Of a DNA stretch of 64,000 nt, positions 32,101-57,639 are shown piece after piece. How positions within the stretch are numbered: position 1 is the first letter of the stretch; every line of letters starts with the position of its first letter. The stretch is from Scylla paramamosain (taxonomy: Eukaryota; Arthropoda; Malacostraca; Decapoda; Portunidae), in the NCBI RefSeq assembly GCF_035594125.1, contig NC_087171.1:10533267-10597266 (forward strand), written 5' to 3'. The notes below the pieces were generated by a model. That model ran no database searches, had not been told where the DNA came from, and saw nothing but the letters and a program-made list of their open reading frames with translations. Both the position numbers and the translations under genes were made by a program.

Positions 32101-33821
32101 AATTAAATGATAGTTTTGACTTTCCATCTCTGGCATTGGTACATCTTAGTGGTGTTCATATTGAATGACTTATTTTGTCTGCCAGGTGCTGCTAACACAG
32201 TTCAGCTATGTGGAAAGCCACAAACTGCTTGATGGCCGCCTTATCATCTCTTCTGTTGCTGTGGGATTCTCAATCTTTGCCCTTGTATGGGACTGGCTCT
32301 ATCCATTCCCTCAGTCAAGGTATATTGAACTGTATCTTTAGCTCAATTCATGTTCATCAGACTCATGTGGAAATATTTATATCTGTGAATATGAATTAAG
32401 AATACATATGTGAAATTTTAAACAATATTACTAAATTATTGAATATTTTAATAAAAGACAAATATTGTAAACTTTTGGCTGCCTCAGCACTCCCTTACAT
32501 AATTTCTTTCCTTTAGGACTGTGATGTGTGTGTGTGTGGTGTCTTACTTTGTGATGATGGGCGTGCTTACTTGGTATACCACCTGCCTAGAGCGTGGCAT
32601 CTTCTGCACTGCCCTTAACAAGGATGCTGCTGGCATTGACCCTGATGATGTGTGGAATGCCTCGTCATCTCTCAAGAGGTAGTATGGGCCCAGTGGCTTA
32701 TCCTTCTGTCGTTGTCTTAACCTTATTTTATTGAGTTTGTTATTGATGTTGCTCTTTGTGTAGTGCATACTAGGATGACTTCCATTGTAAGGTCCAGTAG
32801 TTGAGACAGGACAGTAACATCCATCCATTCACAAGGTGTGAGGGTCAGTTGTACAGTTTACACTCATTTCAGGTTGGGAAAACATTATCAAGACCCTTGA
32901 GGTTGTGTCATCATTCATGTGTTTACAGCTGCACTCCATTAATTTATCTTTGTCATGCATAACAAGTTTTTCTCTCAACAAAAATCTCTCTTGCATGTAA
33001 TGTTCTTTTCATGCTTTCCATTCAACCATTTGTGGTCTTTCCCTAGCTTAATACTTCATCCTCTAATTCAGTACATAACCTCACCATTTCTGTTTCTTTC
33101 AGGCACACCCTACATAGCAGCTACACATTCAGCTTTCTCATCTGACTCATGTTACATTCAGATCACCTAGCTATAATGCAGTTATGTATGTCAATCCAAA
33201 ATGATGCTGACTCGGCCTCAATCTTGAAGCTTCCTCTCTCTCACACTATGTACTTAAGTGGTCACAATTGTCCATACTTCCATCATTTTCATTCATGTCA
33301 TCCTTGGTGAAACCTCTTTCCATTCCAACACACTTGTACTTCTGGCCTCACCATTCCACTCTTCTCTCTGCACCTGACCTCCTTCCATGCAACCTTTCAC
33401 ACTCAGATTTTCATTTTCTGTTTTGCACAGAGCTAATATTTTTAAATTCCTTTTTTCAAAACATATTCTTAGTATTTTCCCTTTTAACTTATAACACATT
33501 CATGGACTTTCATTGATCGGTCCAATAGGATTAGTAATCATTCTTTCTTGTGTCTGTATTAGATTGCTATTATTATTTTATTATTTTATATCATCCTCCT
33601 TTTTTAGATATATAATATATTTCACATCTTTCTTCATCAGGTTTGACAACAAGTATCACTTGCGGCTTACTCAGCGTATGGGTAAATCTGGGAAGGGTAA
33701 AGAAGCACACACTACACTCACTGTAGAGAACTTCTTTGACGAGACTGGTCGGCTGCTTTATGGTGCTGTGGCCAAGGAAGTACTGCGCCTCCACTCTGAT
33801 GTGGAGAATAAAAAGAACTAG
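29172..33821 (+). CDS. SPCS2: SPCS2, signal peptidase complex subunit 2 (5 exons)
   Basis: Non-catalytic 25-kDa subunit of the ER signal peptidase complex, which stabilises it and links it to the Sec61 translocon. Exons 31723-31803, 32186-32319, 32517-32678 and 33641-33821 join with correct phases. They cover the KVNKWDG motif, YVESHKLLDGRL, membrane helix 1 (SSVAVGFSIFALVWDWLYPF), membrane helix 2 (VMCVCVVSYFVMMGVLTWYT), the conserved GIDPDDVWNASSSLKRFDNKY block and a cytosolic C-terminus ending KKN. A tiny first exon is inferred at 29172-29192 (MSKKVAV, donor GTA|gtaagc). With it the protein has 192 residues; starting instead at the ATG at 31726 gives 184. Both fit the family (about 190-226). 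A poly(A) signal is at 34082-34087. Intron 1 hosts a MITE and a LINE X derivative. Exons 2-5 are near certain; exon 1 is a prediction. Confidence 0.95.
29667..30404. mobile_element. PIF/Harbinger-like MITE
   Basis: The ends are inverted repeats: the left reads AGACGCTGTCACACTAATAC and the right, on the minus strand, AGGCGCTGTCACACTAGCAC. Similarity continues into TTTTTGTCAAC-like sequence. The element is flanked on both sides by TTA (29664-29666 and 30405-30407), the target-site duplication typical of PIF/Harbinger. It is 738 bp with no transposase, so it is non-autonomous. It sits in SPCS2 intron 1. Confidence 0.75.
30602..30915 (+). mobile_element. Internally deleted LINE family X copy (5' end fused to 3' end)
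   Basis: 30625-30790 matches, in reverse complement, the 5' end of the full-length LINE at about 48000-48190. Shared phrases include CCCTTTGTGTCTCA and CCCTCTAAAGACAACTCTCTTCC. From about 30815 it matches the 3' UTR (ACCTCAATGGGCATTTT, then TTACCCTTGGTCAGTATCCC). About 3 kb of endonuclease and RT is missing. Confidence 0.7.
31294..31322. repeat. Short (GT)n tract
   Basis: GT run of about 29 bp with one interruption, in SPCS2 intron 1. Confidence 0.9.
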
Positions 33822-34089
33822 CAAAATTCAGGTCAGGGGTGTGGAGATGGAGTTGAGGATTCAAGGAGCCAGATACTTTTGGCTGGATTTAGAGTTGGTA
33901 AAAACATCCCCAACTTTGATTCTTCTTCTGGATCAGTTCTCATGTAAATTATTTGGGTACACTGCTAGGCCCATTCTACCCTTTTGTGGTAAATTCTTAC
34001 AAATTTATGAGAGAAATTAACTCTAGTGGGAGTTGATTTCAAGCTTGTGATTTGTGGAATATTTAATGGGAATACTGATTTAATAAAAT

Positions 34090-35850
34090 TTTTTGAAAAT
34101 TTTCCATTTTGTGAAGTTTTACATGTAGTCATGTGTAGATGATTTTTATTTACATCTTGTGTACAATCTTGCAGTAATGCTGTATGCTGTGTATCTACTA
34201 CTGTACTACAGGAAAGGGGGAGGGGACAGAATTGGAGTCAGAGTTGCAACCTTTAAGTTTCTTGGGAGTCAGATTTTTAAGAATTTGACTTGACACCACT
34301 AATTTAGGTTCCCTCTATCATTAGGATTGATATTGCTTTGTTTTTATTATTCTTTCACAGTACAGTAAATATGTTAAGTACTTAGTGATCAGGTCATTGT
34401 AATGTCAGTATTCAGACAGAATCTAGTACCTTAATGCATTCAGGTACATCACATTCTCATTGTATTTTGACTGGGAAGAAATGGTTTTGTACACTATATG
34501 CATTTTTATTTCTTAAATCCCATTACTGTACTTGTAAATTGCATCACATGTTTGTCCACCATTGTGTTTAGCGTGTAAAATCATTCCTTGTCCATTGTGA
34601 TACAGTGTGAATTTACAAAGTTACAAACAATAGATTGATCTTCTGTGAGACATAATTTAGTATAGCTAAGTTATCTCATCACATACACAAACATGCATAT
34701 ACTGGGGAATGATATTGGGTTTTGTTGTGACTGCTGGCAACTTACTGTTAAATGAACTTGGCTTTGTTTAGTCTGTCCATTCATTCATAGCTTGCAGCTG
34801 GAGCTTAATGTACTTATGTTATCTCTGTTGATTGGGCAGTACCTCTGGAGACCTTGCTTCTGTTTGTTGTTCCATAGCCAGGTTGTCCTGTGCTTAGACC
34901 AGATGTTGTCCTGTCCTTACTATAAGGTATCTCCTTTTTCCAAAATGTGTCCTCTTCTCTCTGTCTCCTTTATTTTACAATACTTGCTTGATTTCTTGAT
35001 CATTGGAATGAAGATTGATAGGAAATTATGACTATTGAAGTTAAAGATGACAAGAAATAAACAAGATAATGTAAGTTATGGACAGAAAAAAATGTTTTTT
35101 GTTATATAGCTAATGCTTTTTCATGGAATTTTCATGATATAAGACTAGGTATGTGATGGAGAAAGTTCTCTGAACATGGTGGTATTTTAAGGTAAGACAA
35201 AAGATAGTAAGCAGATTTTTATCTCAGTATACTGGTGCAAGACAACAGTGGTTGTGTTTGTCCTGGTGATGCTGAGCTGCTGTTGTCTTGCTCCTACTGC
35301 TTGCTTACCATTCTTCCTTTCTATCTCATCAAAAATCTGATAATGCCTCTTCTCTTCAGGAAAAACTTTACCTATCACAGAGCTAAATTTTTATTTACAG
35401 CAGCATGATAGTTCCATGAAAAGTTCAGTAGAACAAAAAGTGGTGCAAATATTTTCCACTTTGTGACATCAACTCACATTACATATCTTGATTATTCTTA
35501 TTAATTTTTAACTTTAATACAGTATAGTTAATAATCACTCTTATATCCAATGATTAAGAAACCAAGTGAGTATATTGCAAAAATAAAGTAAGTAGAAGGA
35601 AGAGAAGTGAAAACTTGTATAGAGAGGCCAGCATATAGACTCGCCAAGAGACAGGCTGACTGAGCTACATGCCAATCACTCACAGTTATAAGAGCTACTG
35701 TCCAATCAGCAATGAGGCCACAATATGTGCTTGAGCTCCAGTTGCAAGCTAGAAATAAATGAACTACTGTGTGACACCTGTTTGTAAAAACTCACTTTAG
35801 GAGGTTACAATGGTATAAGTGTCTTTACTTGTACCTGTTCATCCACTTCA
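34090..35850. other. Intergenic DNA after SPCS2, no gene seen
   Basis: AT-rich; no coding exon or clear repeat recognised. Part may be alternative 3' UTR of SPCS2. Confidence 0.5.
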
Positions 35851-35852
35851 TT

Positions 35853-35854
<2 letters not shown>

Positions 35855-35939
<85 letters not shown>
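35855..35939. repeat. (CT)n microsatellite
   Basis: Pure CT tract of about 85 bp. Confidence 0.98.
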
Positions 35940-35944
<5 letters not shown>

Positions 35945-36885
35945 GCATGGTCATTTTTCTTATTCTATGCATCTATTCCGTTTTCGTAATGCATACAGTA
36001 TACTGTCATTTCATAAACTCGCACAGTGTTCTTCACCATTCCTGTCTCTGTACAATTTTTTTTTTTTCCTTTTAATAAACATATAATTATTCATTAGACA
36101 TCATCAGTAACGCAGGCACCTCTCAAATCATGTTTCAACTCTTTCACATATAAAACCTGTAGATCACTGAACATGAATTAAATGTTTATAATTATGCTGT
36201 AGGTGTCAGGAATTCTGTGGTTCTAAATCCTTTTGTGAGAACATGATAAAATCTTCCCATCCAATTTTCTTTGTTTTCTTTCTTCACAATGTACATCACT
36301 GTATGTTCATAAATACAAAGAGTGTTCCTTATAGAAAGGATGTTAAGCACCAAATTCCAACTTTGAGGATGGAGAAACATTATTACTAATTAGTGAAATG
36401 CAATAATTATCAGTGTAAAAAGTTCATACCCTTTACCTTGAGACTACAATATTTAACATAGGAATCAACAAAATGTATTAGTGACTGCTCGTCTTGGTAA
36501 AAAAAAAAAAATGCTGGGGTGCAATACAAGTGAGATGCCTGGCAAATTATGTGTTCCTTTGATTCCTTTGCAGAAGCTGGAGGTATTAAGAAAGGCATGT
36601 GTAGTTTACTTTGTGTTATAAGAAAAAAAAAAAAAATCACGTGCTTAGTGCCATGAAGATCAAGATCAAGTCATATTGCGTAAAGACTCCCGTTAGAAAA
36701 GCAGTTTTTCACGTGATTGTAGATGTAAACACTCCTCCTTAGGGTGCTGAACTGGACGTATCATCCACTCGGGTAAAGATATCAGCTTGAGATTAACCCT
36801 CTGAGAGTGAGTTCTTTATTATATTATTAACATTTAATGGTTTGTAAAGTTCCATATTGGTTACATCCCTGTGAAACACGAAAAT

Positions 36886-37012
<127 letters not shown>

Positions 37013-37429
37013 ATTGTAGCAAGAAGCAGTAGTTAGAATTAGGTCTTCACATAATACTCGTATTTCTCTGTGTTTATACCCGTGTTCACAAAGAGCTTGG
37101 TGTTCTGATTGGAAAGTGGGTATTAGAATTCTCACAGGGCCTTGTTGTCCTGTTGAACTATGAGATTAATCCTTCATAGATAGTCACTGTTAGATCTTGT
37201 TTAGGTTAGGTTTGGTTCTGTTTTTTGTTGGAAAAAATATATATAAAATAATAAAAAAAAAAAAGTAGAAAATTATTTTGGTATTTCTTGATAAGAAGTC
37301 CGTCATCCCCATTCCACCAAAACCCCCCGCTAACCCCCTCTAACAAGCTTGGGGGCCTGTGGGGAATAAAAGCATTAAAAAATCTAAGGAAATTTACCTA
37401 AATATTTCGAATTTCCTTAACCTATCCTA

Positions 37430-37655
37430 GCCCCAAGACCCCTCCTGCTTGGACGTTAATCTAACCTAGCATAACCTAACCTAGCTGGTGGGGCTGTGCC
37501 CCCCTGGACCATCCCCCACTAGGACGTTAACCTAACCTAGCATGACCTAACCTAATCTAACCTGACCTAGCATAACCTAACCTAATCTAACCTAACCTAA
37601 TCTAACCTAACCTAAGCTAGCATAACCTAACCTAGCATAACCTAACCTAACGAGA
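37430..37655. repeat. CCTAA (TTAGG) degenerate array
   Basis: At least twenty CCTAACCTAA-type units mixed with CCTAGCATAA variants. A longer unit containing GGACGTTAA followed by CTAACCTAGC appears twice (near 37452 and 37522). It resembles interstitial arthropod telomere repeats. Confidence 0.75.
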
Positions 37656-37659
37656 GACC

Positions 37660-38550
37660 TCAAAAATTTTGCTGTTATGCCTTACTGGTGTGGTGTGGAG
37701 ATTCTAAGGGCGATGGAGGTGGGTACAGTTTGGCGGCTTCCTTAATAAACACATGGAACCTCCTCCTTATGTCTGTATATCACTTCTTAACCATTGCTGC
37801 TGCTAAATATCTCATATAGTGACTTCATTTCCTGCTGAACACTGGCACTGTTCACTTTTCCTCCCTCCAATGAGTAGCCATATTAACAAATGACAGTGAG
37901 CCTCTATCAGAACGCCTGACACGTCTCTAAAACAAATGAAAAGTGTAACTGAACCTACTGTGAAAAGTCGTAATTGGCAGCCTCATGAGTGGCAGGTCAT
38001 GATTGGAGGGATCAGCTATATAGATACCATGAAATCCTAATATGCCACTACCCACAAATCCCAGCTATAAACAAAAGAAAATCATTTCATTGACTGGTGT
38101 AGGGTTCGCTGGACTTAGAAAAATATCAAATTTCTCCACACTCACGAGTGTTATTACAGCCAGACTAGGCACGTGCACCCCCAATTTTTTTACATTTACG
38201 GCAAGGTCACTGAACCCTTCTCCATGACATGTGAGTTTTGTGCTTGTAAGTAACACAGATGCGATATCCAGATTAACCATTATTTTATAAGTAAATAAAG
38301 TAACATGTCTGATAGAGTTTGCAGATTCCACTCAAAACATCAAAACCTACCAGAAATATATTTTGTCTGCAAGTGTGAAAAGTGTGGTTTTAGAGTGGAG
38401 AAGGCAGTACAATCCCACAATTGACTGAACAGTTGTTGCATTTTTAAATTTTTTTTTGTAAGGAGGCTTAAATAAAAAAAGAAAAAAAGCTAATGTGGTA
38501 CCTTTGGAAGCAGGTAGTAAAAGTAACACAAATCTCTTTTGGTATGCATT
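37660..38550. other. Region upstream of the SLC38A7 coding exons
   Basis: No coding exon recognised. It probably includes the untranslated first exon or promoter of the transporter, because the first coding exon follows an acceptor (tttctag) near 38555. No specific promoter element identified. Confidence 0.4.
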
Positions 38551-38564
38551 TCTAGTATACTGGC

Positions 38565-50126
<11,562 letters not shown>

Positions 50127-50129
50127 TAT

Positions 50130-52540
50130 TGTATTTAGGAATTAGAAACAATTTTATTTTAATAGTTTTAGTTTCTTGTTTGTTGCTCACTGATGCTTAT
50201 CAGCCATTCAGTCACTATGTGATTGAAAACATATTTTATATATCCTAAGTTTTTAATTATTTGTTTTAGTTGATTGAATAAGGTTTTAGAAAATTGTAAT
50301 TGGTTGTAGTGCATGGAATAAGGTTGTAAGATTTTCAATTGGTTGTAGTGTATTTTAATTAGGCCCTAAAAAATTGAAGGACAAAAATAGCATTAGTATT
50401 TTAAGTAAAGAAATACTGGTTGAATATATCTCACATGATCAGGCAGAGCCAAGAATCCAAAGCAGATTCTCATAGCCTTTGATGATTTCCAACTGCCCTC
50501 TTATAGTAACAAGTATAGTATTATTTGTATGTAATGTAATGTTAAGGCCTTGTATTTAAATAATTTATTTTGCTTTGTACTTACATACCTTAGGGGGATG
50601 GAATTAAAAACAAAGTGCAGCAGAGGAGGGGGTGAAGGGTAAATGAGCCATATGAGGTTATACATAGGAATGTTTATTTCTGTTATGGACAAATAGTTCT
50701 CTGGACTTATGTCCAGAGAATGTATTCCTAACTTTTTGTTGAGATTGAGGGTCAGGTTGTATACTTCAATGAAATTGGGTTGTAAGATGAAAATCTGAAT
50801 GAGTATTGGAAGTTGTCTATGAGTGAGAGTGCATCTTTAAATGAGACCATCTGAGTGGTCAGGATGTACAGTATTTAAGTGTAGAAAGAGAAATTAGGGC
50901 AGTATGTGGGAGGGTATGATTGTGTATACAGAGTTTGATAAAAGTTATAGCAGAGATCTGGGTAGATATGACAGTATGGTCATATCTCTGAGGCAGTAAA
51001 GGCATACTGGGTGGATGAAGAGTGAAGAGTTTGTAAAAAAAGCAAAGAGCAAAGTTGAAAGTGTTCATAGGAGAGAGCCACTTGGAAAGTGAAAGATTTA
51101 GGCAAAGGAGTACTGGTGTGAAAGGAGTGTTGGCTGAGGCCAAGCGTTTGAACAAGCAAGGATGGAGTGTTTAGGTAGGGAGAAAGTCTCCTTGAGGGAG
51201 CAAGGTATCAGTGAGAGACGTATGCATCCATAGAGATTTTCTTTACATAAGTTGAAGTCTATGACCATAGTCTATTTCATAATGATTGGCAGAAAAGGTA
51301 AATGGATAGCAGTTTATGTCAGAGATACTTTGAAATGAGTTGATAATTTAGTGAAATCAAATGATAATGGAAATGTAAAGTTCTTTGTTAAAAGTATGGA
51401 GTTTTAAGTTGTGTTAGTGTAGTTTGTAATGTTAAAACAAGAAAAATACTTTATTAAAAAGTGGGATGCATCACTAGTGGAATGATTCATAAGAATTTTT
51501 TGAAAATTAAGTACAGTTTAAATATAGTTTACTATCAAGAGGGTTATTGGTTCTCACCTGGAGCTGTGATAATATATATAGTACTGTGAATCCTGACTGA
51601 TCATGTCAATAGTTTATCTAATCATATTGCCTAAGATCTGGTCAAGTTAGATTTATTTTATAGTACAGAAAGATATTGCATGATTTATATTGTTGAGATT
51701 GACTTTGTATTAGATTTTTATTGAGATGATTTCTATTTTTCATATCTAATACTCATGATACAGGTTTGTATGGTAACCCTTGCATTTGGTGAGCTCAGAA
51801 TGAAACTAGATGTATTTTCACTATGGCCATAATGTCAGTTTGTACTCTTAAAAAGCAAACCAAATGAAAGTGGTGAAGTGGGAGAGTAAATCTGTGTTAT
51901 CTTATAGATTGATAGATTATACCTTGAATTGTCTGGAATACAGACTAACATTAAGAATCTATCCTGTGAACTTTGGGTATCAGTCATAAAACCTGTATTT
52001 TATTATAGTTTTCTACTTATACTAATTTAATTTTGTATTGATCATTAATACTCTATAGAAATAAGCATGAAAATTATAAGAATATTATATAATTTAACTG
52101 AGAAGTCTGTCGAGTCTGAGGCAGTTTTACCTCTAAAAATTAAAACCATTCTACATGTGCACACTGCTACAGCCATCAGTAATTGTAACTGGTAAGTGAG
52201 ATTAAACTGTGATTTCTTATAGTTATCTAACAGTATTGTTCAAGTTTAGGCATTAATGTTATGATATGTCTATTTTTACATTTTTTGGCAAGAACTTTTA
52301 CATGTTAAAGAAAAAAAATTGAAGGCTGTAGCTGAAATAAATTTAGAAATGCACTGGATATTTTATTTGCTTGCATAACTCATTGTAGAGTGTGTTAAAC
52401 TGAATTCAAACTATGACTTTACTTGGCAGGTGAGGTTCCTTCCCATTATCTTCTACAGTTTTCAGTTACTTAAGCTAAGAACCTCAATCTTGAAAGAAAA
52501 GAAAAGAAAAAAATGGTTGATCATAGCTTATACAGAGGTA
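50130..52540. other. SLC38A7 3' flank, no further gene seen
   Basis: AT-rich sequence that probably includes the 3' UTR. An AATAAA-containing motif occurs near 52335, but no well-placed proximal signal stands out. No coding exon recognised. Confidence 0.5.
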
Positions 52541-52546
52541 AGCATT

Positions 52547-53490
52547 TTTTTTTTTTTATGTAGGAGGGGCACCTGCCAAGAACAACAAAAAATGAAAAAA
52601 AAAGGCCCATTGATGCGAGAGTCCTTGAAAAGGGGTGAAAGCATCAATCAAAAATACAGGATAAGTGTCTTGAAACCTTCTTGAAAGAGTTCAAGTCATA
52701 GGAAGGAGGAAATACAGAAGTAGGCAGGGAGTTAGCCAGAGAAAGGGATGAATAATTGAGAATACTGATTAGCTTTTGCATTAGAGAGTGGACAGAATAA
52801 GGGTGAGAGAAAGAAGAAAGTCTTGTGCAGTGAGACCGCTGGAGGAGGAGAGGCATTCAGTCAGCAAGATCAGAAGAGCAATTGGCATGAAAATAATGAT
52901 AGAAGATAGCAAGAGATGCAACATTGCGGCGATGAGAAAGAGGCTCAAGACCGACAGAGGAGAGGAGTTGATAAGAAGAAAAGATTTTGATTTCATCCTG
53001 TTAAAAAGAACACCATGAGTGGAACCCCCCATTTATGTAAAGCATACTCCATACATGGACGGATAATGCTCTTATAGAGAGTTACCAGCTGCGGGGGGAT
53101 GAGAAAAACTAGCGCGGACTACTCAGTCTAACTTTATAAAAGCTGTTTTAGCTAGAGATGAGATGTGAAATCTCCAGTTTAGATTATAAGTAAAGGACAG
53201 ACTGAGGATGTTCAATGTAGAATAGGGGACAGTTGAGTGTCATTAAAGAAGAGGGGGGTTGTTGTCTGGAAAGCTGTGTCGGGTTGACATATGAAGGAAT
53301 TGAGTTTTTGAAGCATTGAATAAGTTTGCTGTCCCAACCAGAAATTTTAGAGCTATCAGAAGTCAGGCGTTCTGAGGTCTCCCTTCATGAACTGTTTACT
53401 TCCTGAAGGGTTGGACGTCGACAAAAAAGAAGGGGAAAAGTGTAGGGTGGTATCATCAGCGTAGGGGTAGATACAAGAAGTTTGAAGGTG
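52547..53490 (-). mobile_element. LINE family X 3' fragment
   Basis: Minus-oriented copy of the C-terminal RT region and 3' UTR (TGTAGGAGGGGCACCTGCC at its 3' end). It runs collinear with 44915-45870 of the long copy and carries many small deletions. Confidence 0.8.
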
Positions 53491-53499
53491 ATGAGAGAG

Positions 53500-55175
53500 A
53501 TGCGAAGTTTAAGAGATCTAGTAGATGACGTGGAGGCAGGTTAAAGGTCTACATCCTGGCATTTTCTGATGGTAAATTGGGTAGATTAGTAATAGAATCC
53601 GTGGTATGGAAATGCAAGCCAAAGGGTACTATAATTAGCTGTGTGGATGCTTAAAAAAAAAAAAAAAAGAGCAGAGAGGGAGTGTTCAAGAATATTAAGG
53701 TGTTTGAAGAATAGTCGAGTAAAAGAAAAGATGATAAACTGTAGTTGATGATAAGATGAATCTGAAAAGTTTGGAAGACATCACATTTTACAAGACAGTC
53801 GCTCTCCAGTCAGGGTACTTTAGCTGTTACTGAAAGCTTTATCGAAGACCAAAATTGCCATTCTTTGAAAGTCACGTCAAACTAGAGTTGAAATAAAGGT
53901 AATTGCTTATTTGAGATCGTTTTATTCTGAGAAAAAAAATTAATGTCATTTCAAAAGTATCGTATATCCTGTTGAAAATATTAATCTGCCCACTTTCTAA
54001 GCTTACGTCGTTAATTCATCGCGTGGTTGTGACGTACGAAAAAAGTAGATACAGTCAAATGGAGTCTTATTTATAAGTTTGGTAGGTTGCCCCCCATCCA
54101 TGCAGTGAAAGGATCTGTAAAATCGGTGCATCGTTGTTTGCTACGGCGCGGATTCCTTCTCGGCGGCGGGACTCTCGTCAGTTTTCACTTCGACATTACG
54201 TGTGCTCATATTTGATTAATATTTATTTCCGATAAATTAAAAATGAAAGTAGCTCAGTTTATGACATGACATTTCTGGATAACGTTGGGCAACTGAGTTT
54301 GAATTGTTGTTACCGCCAAAGATTCCAAAAGCCTGTTGACTCCCACTTCCTGGCGCCAGCATTGTGAGACCCCATTTGTTGAGAGATCCATGGAAGTTAT
54401 GCCTTTTGTGTCGTGCCCGAGCGACCCAGCAAGTGCCTGGGTGTTCACTAAACCTTAGAACAGTGACTTATGAATAATGTAATCACCTGAAGGTCGAACC
54501 CCGGGAGACAAGCAGGAAAATAACACCTTAGTCTTCCGGTGTCCTCACACAAACTCAGGAGAAGTAACATTTTGAAGTGACTTTAATGCATTCCTAAGCT
54601 TAAGATTTAACTGTTTTGCACTATTTGTCAACCAAGATATACCCACCAGAGCTTGATAACAGCAGAAATTGGTGTATTGTCCGAAATGGAAATTAAGGTA
54701 GTGCTTTTAATGGACAGCGCGCATGGACAAAAAGAATCACTTCACTGTAACGTAAACATGCGTGACCCCAAAACAAAATCTCCACACATGTGTTGTACAG
54801 TGAGTATTAACCATCATAGGTGCATAATTTAGCTGCTTCATGAGGAGCTGCAATTGGTAAGATTAATCTTTTTCTTTGTTGATGTGTCCATTCCACTTAG
54901 TTTCCGTTTCATTGGCCACCATAAATGTACTAGGGGTATGATAACCAGTGTTGCTCATGTGACGCTTATTTAACTTGTCAGTATGATGTATGGTGTTCAA
55001 GTATTGTGTTTATCCCGTAACTCCGATCTTTCGGCTACTGCTGTAAAGGATCGCCACAGTCGACCTAGAACCATCCGTCTCCACCGTACTGTTTTCCATC
55101 TTCTTGTTCGATGAAAATTTAGATTATGCTAATGATGAGAAATTAAAGTTTATCATGGTTTTCTTCATTATATAC
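53500..55175. other. Intergenic DNA, no gene seen
   Basis: A locally GC-richer spot at 54120-54190 (CGGCGCGGATT, CGGCGGCGGGACT) could be promoter-like, but no exon with good borders was found. Confidence 0.4.
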
Positions 55176-55179
55176 TCGT

Positions 55180-55281
<102 letters not shown>

Positions 55282-55289
55282 GTACAAGT

Positions 55290-56870
55290 ATGAATAAGAA
55301 TTGGGGAAACCTGTGGCGTCCGTGCCTCAGATGATTACATATCTTCTTTGATCTAACATTTTATATGCATTTTTACATTATGACATTCACGTGTAACCAC
55401 GCCCGCGAATCCGGTAATTGGTACACACAATTGCATAAAGGATGTTACGATCCAAGGAATCTGCCACCCTAGATGTTTGGATAACACTTGCGGCTATGTT
55501 GCTGTCACATTGGCCTCTAAATTAAATAGTCTAAGTATCTTGGTGGTTTGGCCGAAGCTTCCCGCTATGCAGATCTGACGTCTGTTGCACTCCGCAATTG
55601 CTACATCTCGTCTCCGATGTTCGATGTAATATTGATAATTATAAAATAGTACCATAAGAGTGCCTAACATTGTTCCATTACACACCCACCAGAATTACTA
55701 CTTTATTATTTTCAGATATGAAATAGTTTCTTTATGCTATATAATTTTTCACCCGTTGACTAAATTTGCCATTGGTAGAGAATCGTTGGTTTAGGCAAGG
55801 AAAGACAGCATCACTGCTTCATTATAATATTCTTTTTTTTTTTATCTTTAAGTATTTATTTGTTATAGTTAGTGAGTTGGTTTATTTTTTATTAATTTGT
55901 TCATCTATTTATTTATCAGCTAGTATATATTTATTTATTGATTAGTACCTATATACACAAATTGCCGACCTTAGTAATCATGTTCCTTGTTACTGGATAA
56001 ACAAACTGTGACGGTTCGACGGACTGACGCGACTCTTAGTAAACAAAAAGTGTATAATCTGTGAACATGAAATAACTCCTGAAGATATGAGAACTTACTA
56101 TCAAGTCTTTAAATCACGATCCCAAAAATGGCAAATATGAATGCATCTCTTACCAAAATAAAAATCGGAGGTGTAATATTATCTCATCATGACGTCTTCC
56201 TTTGTAAACATGACAGGTAACACTGAGAGTACCAACCAAGGAACGTATACTTAGGTAGAATCTTTGGTACCATCCGTCCGATACACATCTCGTGCGTGGA
56301 AAGCGCAGTTTCAGAATCAAGATCAAGACCAGGGTTCGAATATGCATCTTTAATGCTATCTTTCGTAATCTTTATGTTCCATCGTAGGGCCTAAAAAAAA
56401 AAGGATAAAATAAATTGGAATAAAAAAAAAGATGAAAACTTACTAAAGGATTCATATTACCCTAGGATTTAATGTAATGCATATATTTTCTTTAGGTTTG
56501 ATAGAATTCCGAAACGTCGCATTGATTAAAGATTTATATGACAAGATCAGTGTCTTGATCTTCAATAGGTAACGGTGCCATTATTTCAAATTTACCGTAT
56601 GACGTAATAATAAGACTGTATGAGATTCGCGGAAGTGTGAAGGAGAATGCTTGTGGGGCGTGATAATGAGTGAGTGATGTGTGGGTGCCTTGTCTCGGCT
56701 TACCACTTCACGGAAGGATATCGGCGTGCTATTGACGTAGATAGATAAAGTTCTCGTAAACTGATAAGAATTGTTTTCATGAATTTTATTTCTAACACTT
56801 TCTTGCGATAACTGATAACTAATATTACTAAACAGAAAGCATGGAAGAAATCAGAGTAAATTCTGGGTCA
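55290..56870. other. Intergenic DNA, no gene seen
   Basis: No coding exon recognised. An ATCAAG-type double unit (AATCAAGATCAAGACC near 56315) may be the tail remnant of a LINE Y copy. Confidence 0.45.
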
Positions 56871-56880
56871 TATTAATGAG

Positions 56881-56883
<3 letters not shown>

Positions 56884-56959
<76 letters not shown>
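56884..56959. repeat. (GA)n microsatellite
   Basis: Pure GA tract of about 75 bp. Confidence 0.97.
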
Positions 56960-56962
<3 letters not shown>

Positions 56963-57639
56963 ATTTAGGTGTTCAAATGTTTTACATTGTTATTGTTAGA
57001 GGAGATAAAAAAAAAGAGGGAACATATCTGAGTAGAATATTAAAATGTTTTATAAATCCAGAGAAGACTAAAAGGGAAGGCATTTGATTGGGTTTTCGAT
57101 TTCTTATAGTCTGAAGAAATTAAAGGCAAGACAGTTGATTAGTTTCTTCAAATGTCTTCTATAATTAAAGGACATTAAAGGAGAAGATATGTATATTAGG
57201 TTACTGGAATGTTTTGTGTAAGAAAGACATTTGATTAGAGTATCCAGATATCTTGTATAATTGTAGATTAAGAGGAGAATATATGTAAGCCATTGTAATG
57301 TTTTGTAGTTAGAGGGTATGAGCAGGGAGGCTATTTGATCGCGCTATAAGATGACCGATCTGTACCTCCCACACTGTACAATTCAGGGACAAAGAAGGGG
57401 GGAACGTCCGGGTGGGTTGCAACATCAGCGTACCAAGACTATCCGGTGTAGAGTTTGTCTTCGAAACTTGATTTATGAAGCAATGAGAGGCATCGTTGTC
57501 AGGGCTTATCGTGCATGATCTAAGAGAACTTAATGTGTAGTTGTTAATTAACTGCCTTAAAGAGATTTGTTCTTTATCAGTCATCACTGTTACTGAACAC
57601 TATTGTAGCTGTTAAGTAAGATGTTTGTATGTAGAAACA

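Noticed and set aside
56300..56345. GGTTCGAAT box after an ATCAAG unit, considered as tRNA or tRNA-derived SINE
   Set aside because: No A box, no cloverleaf and no acceptor-stem pairing could be found upstream.
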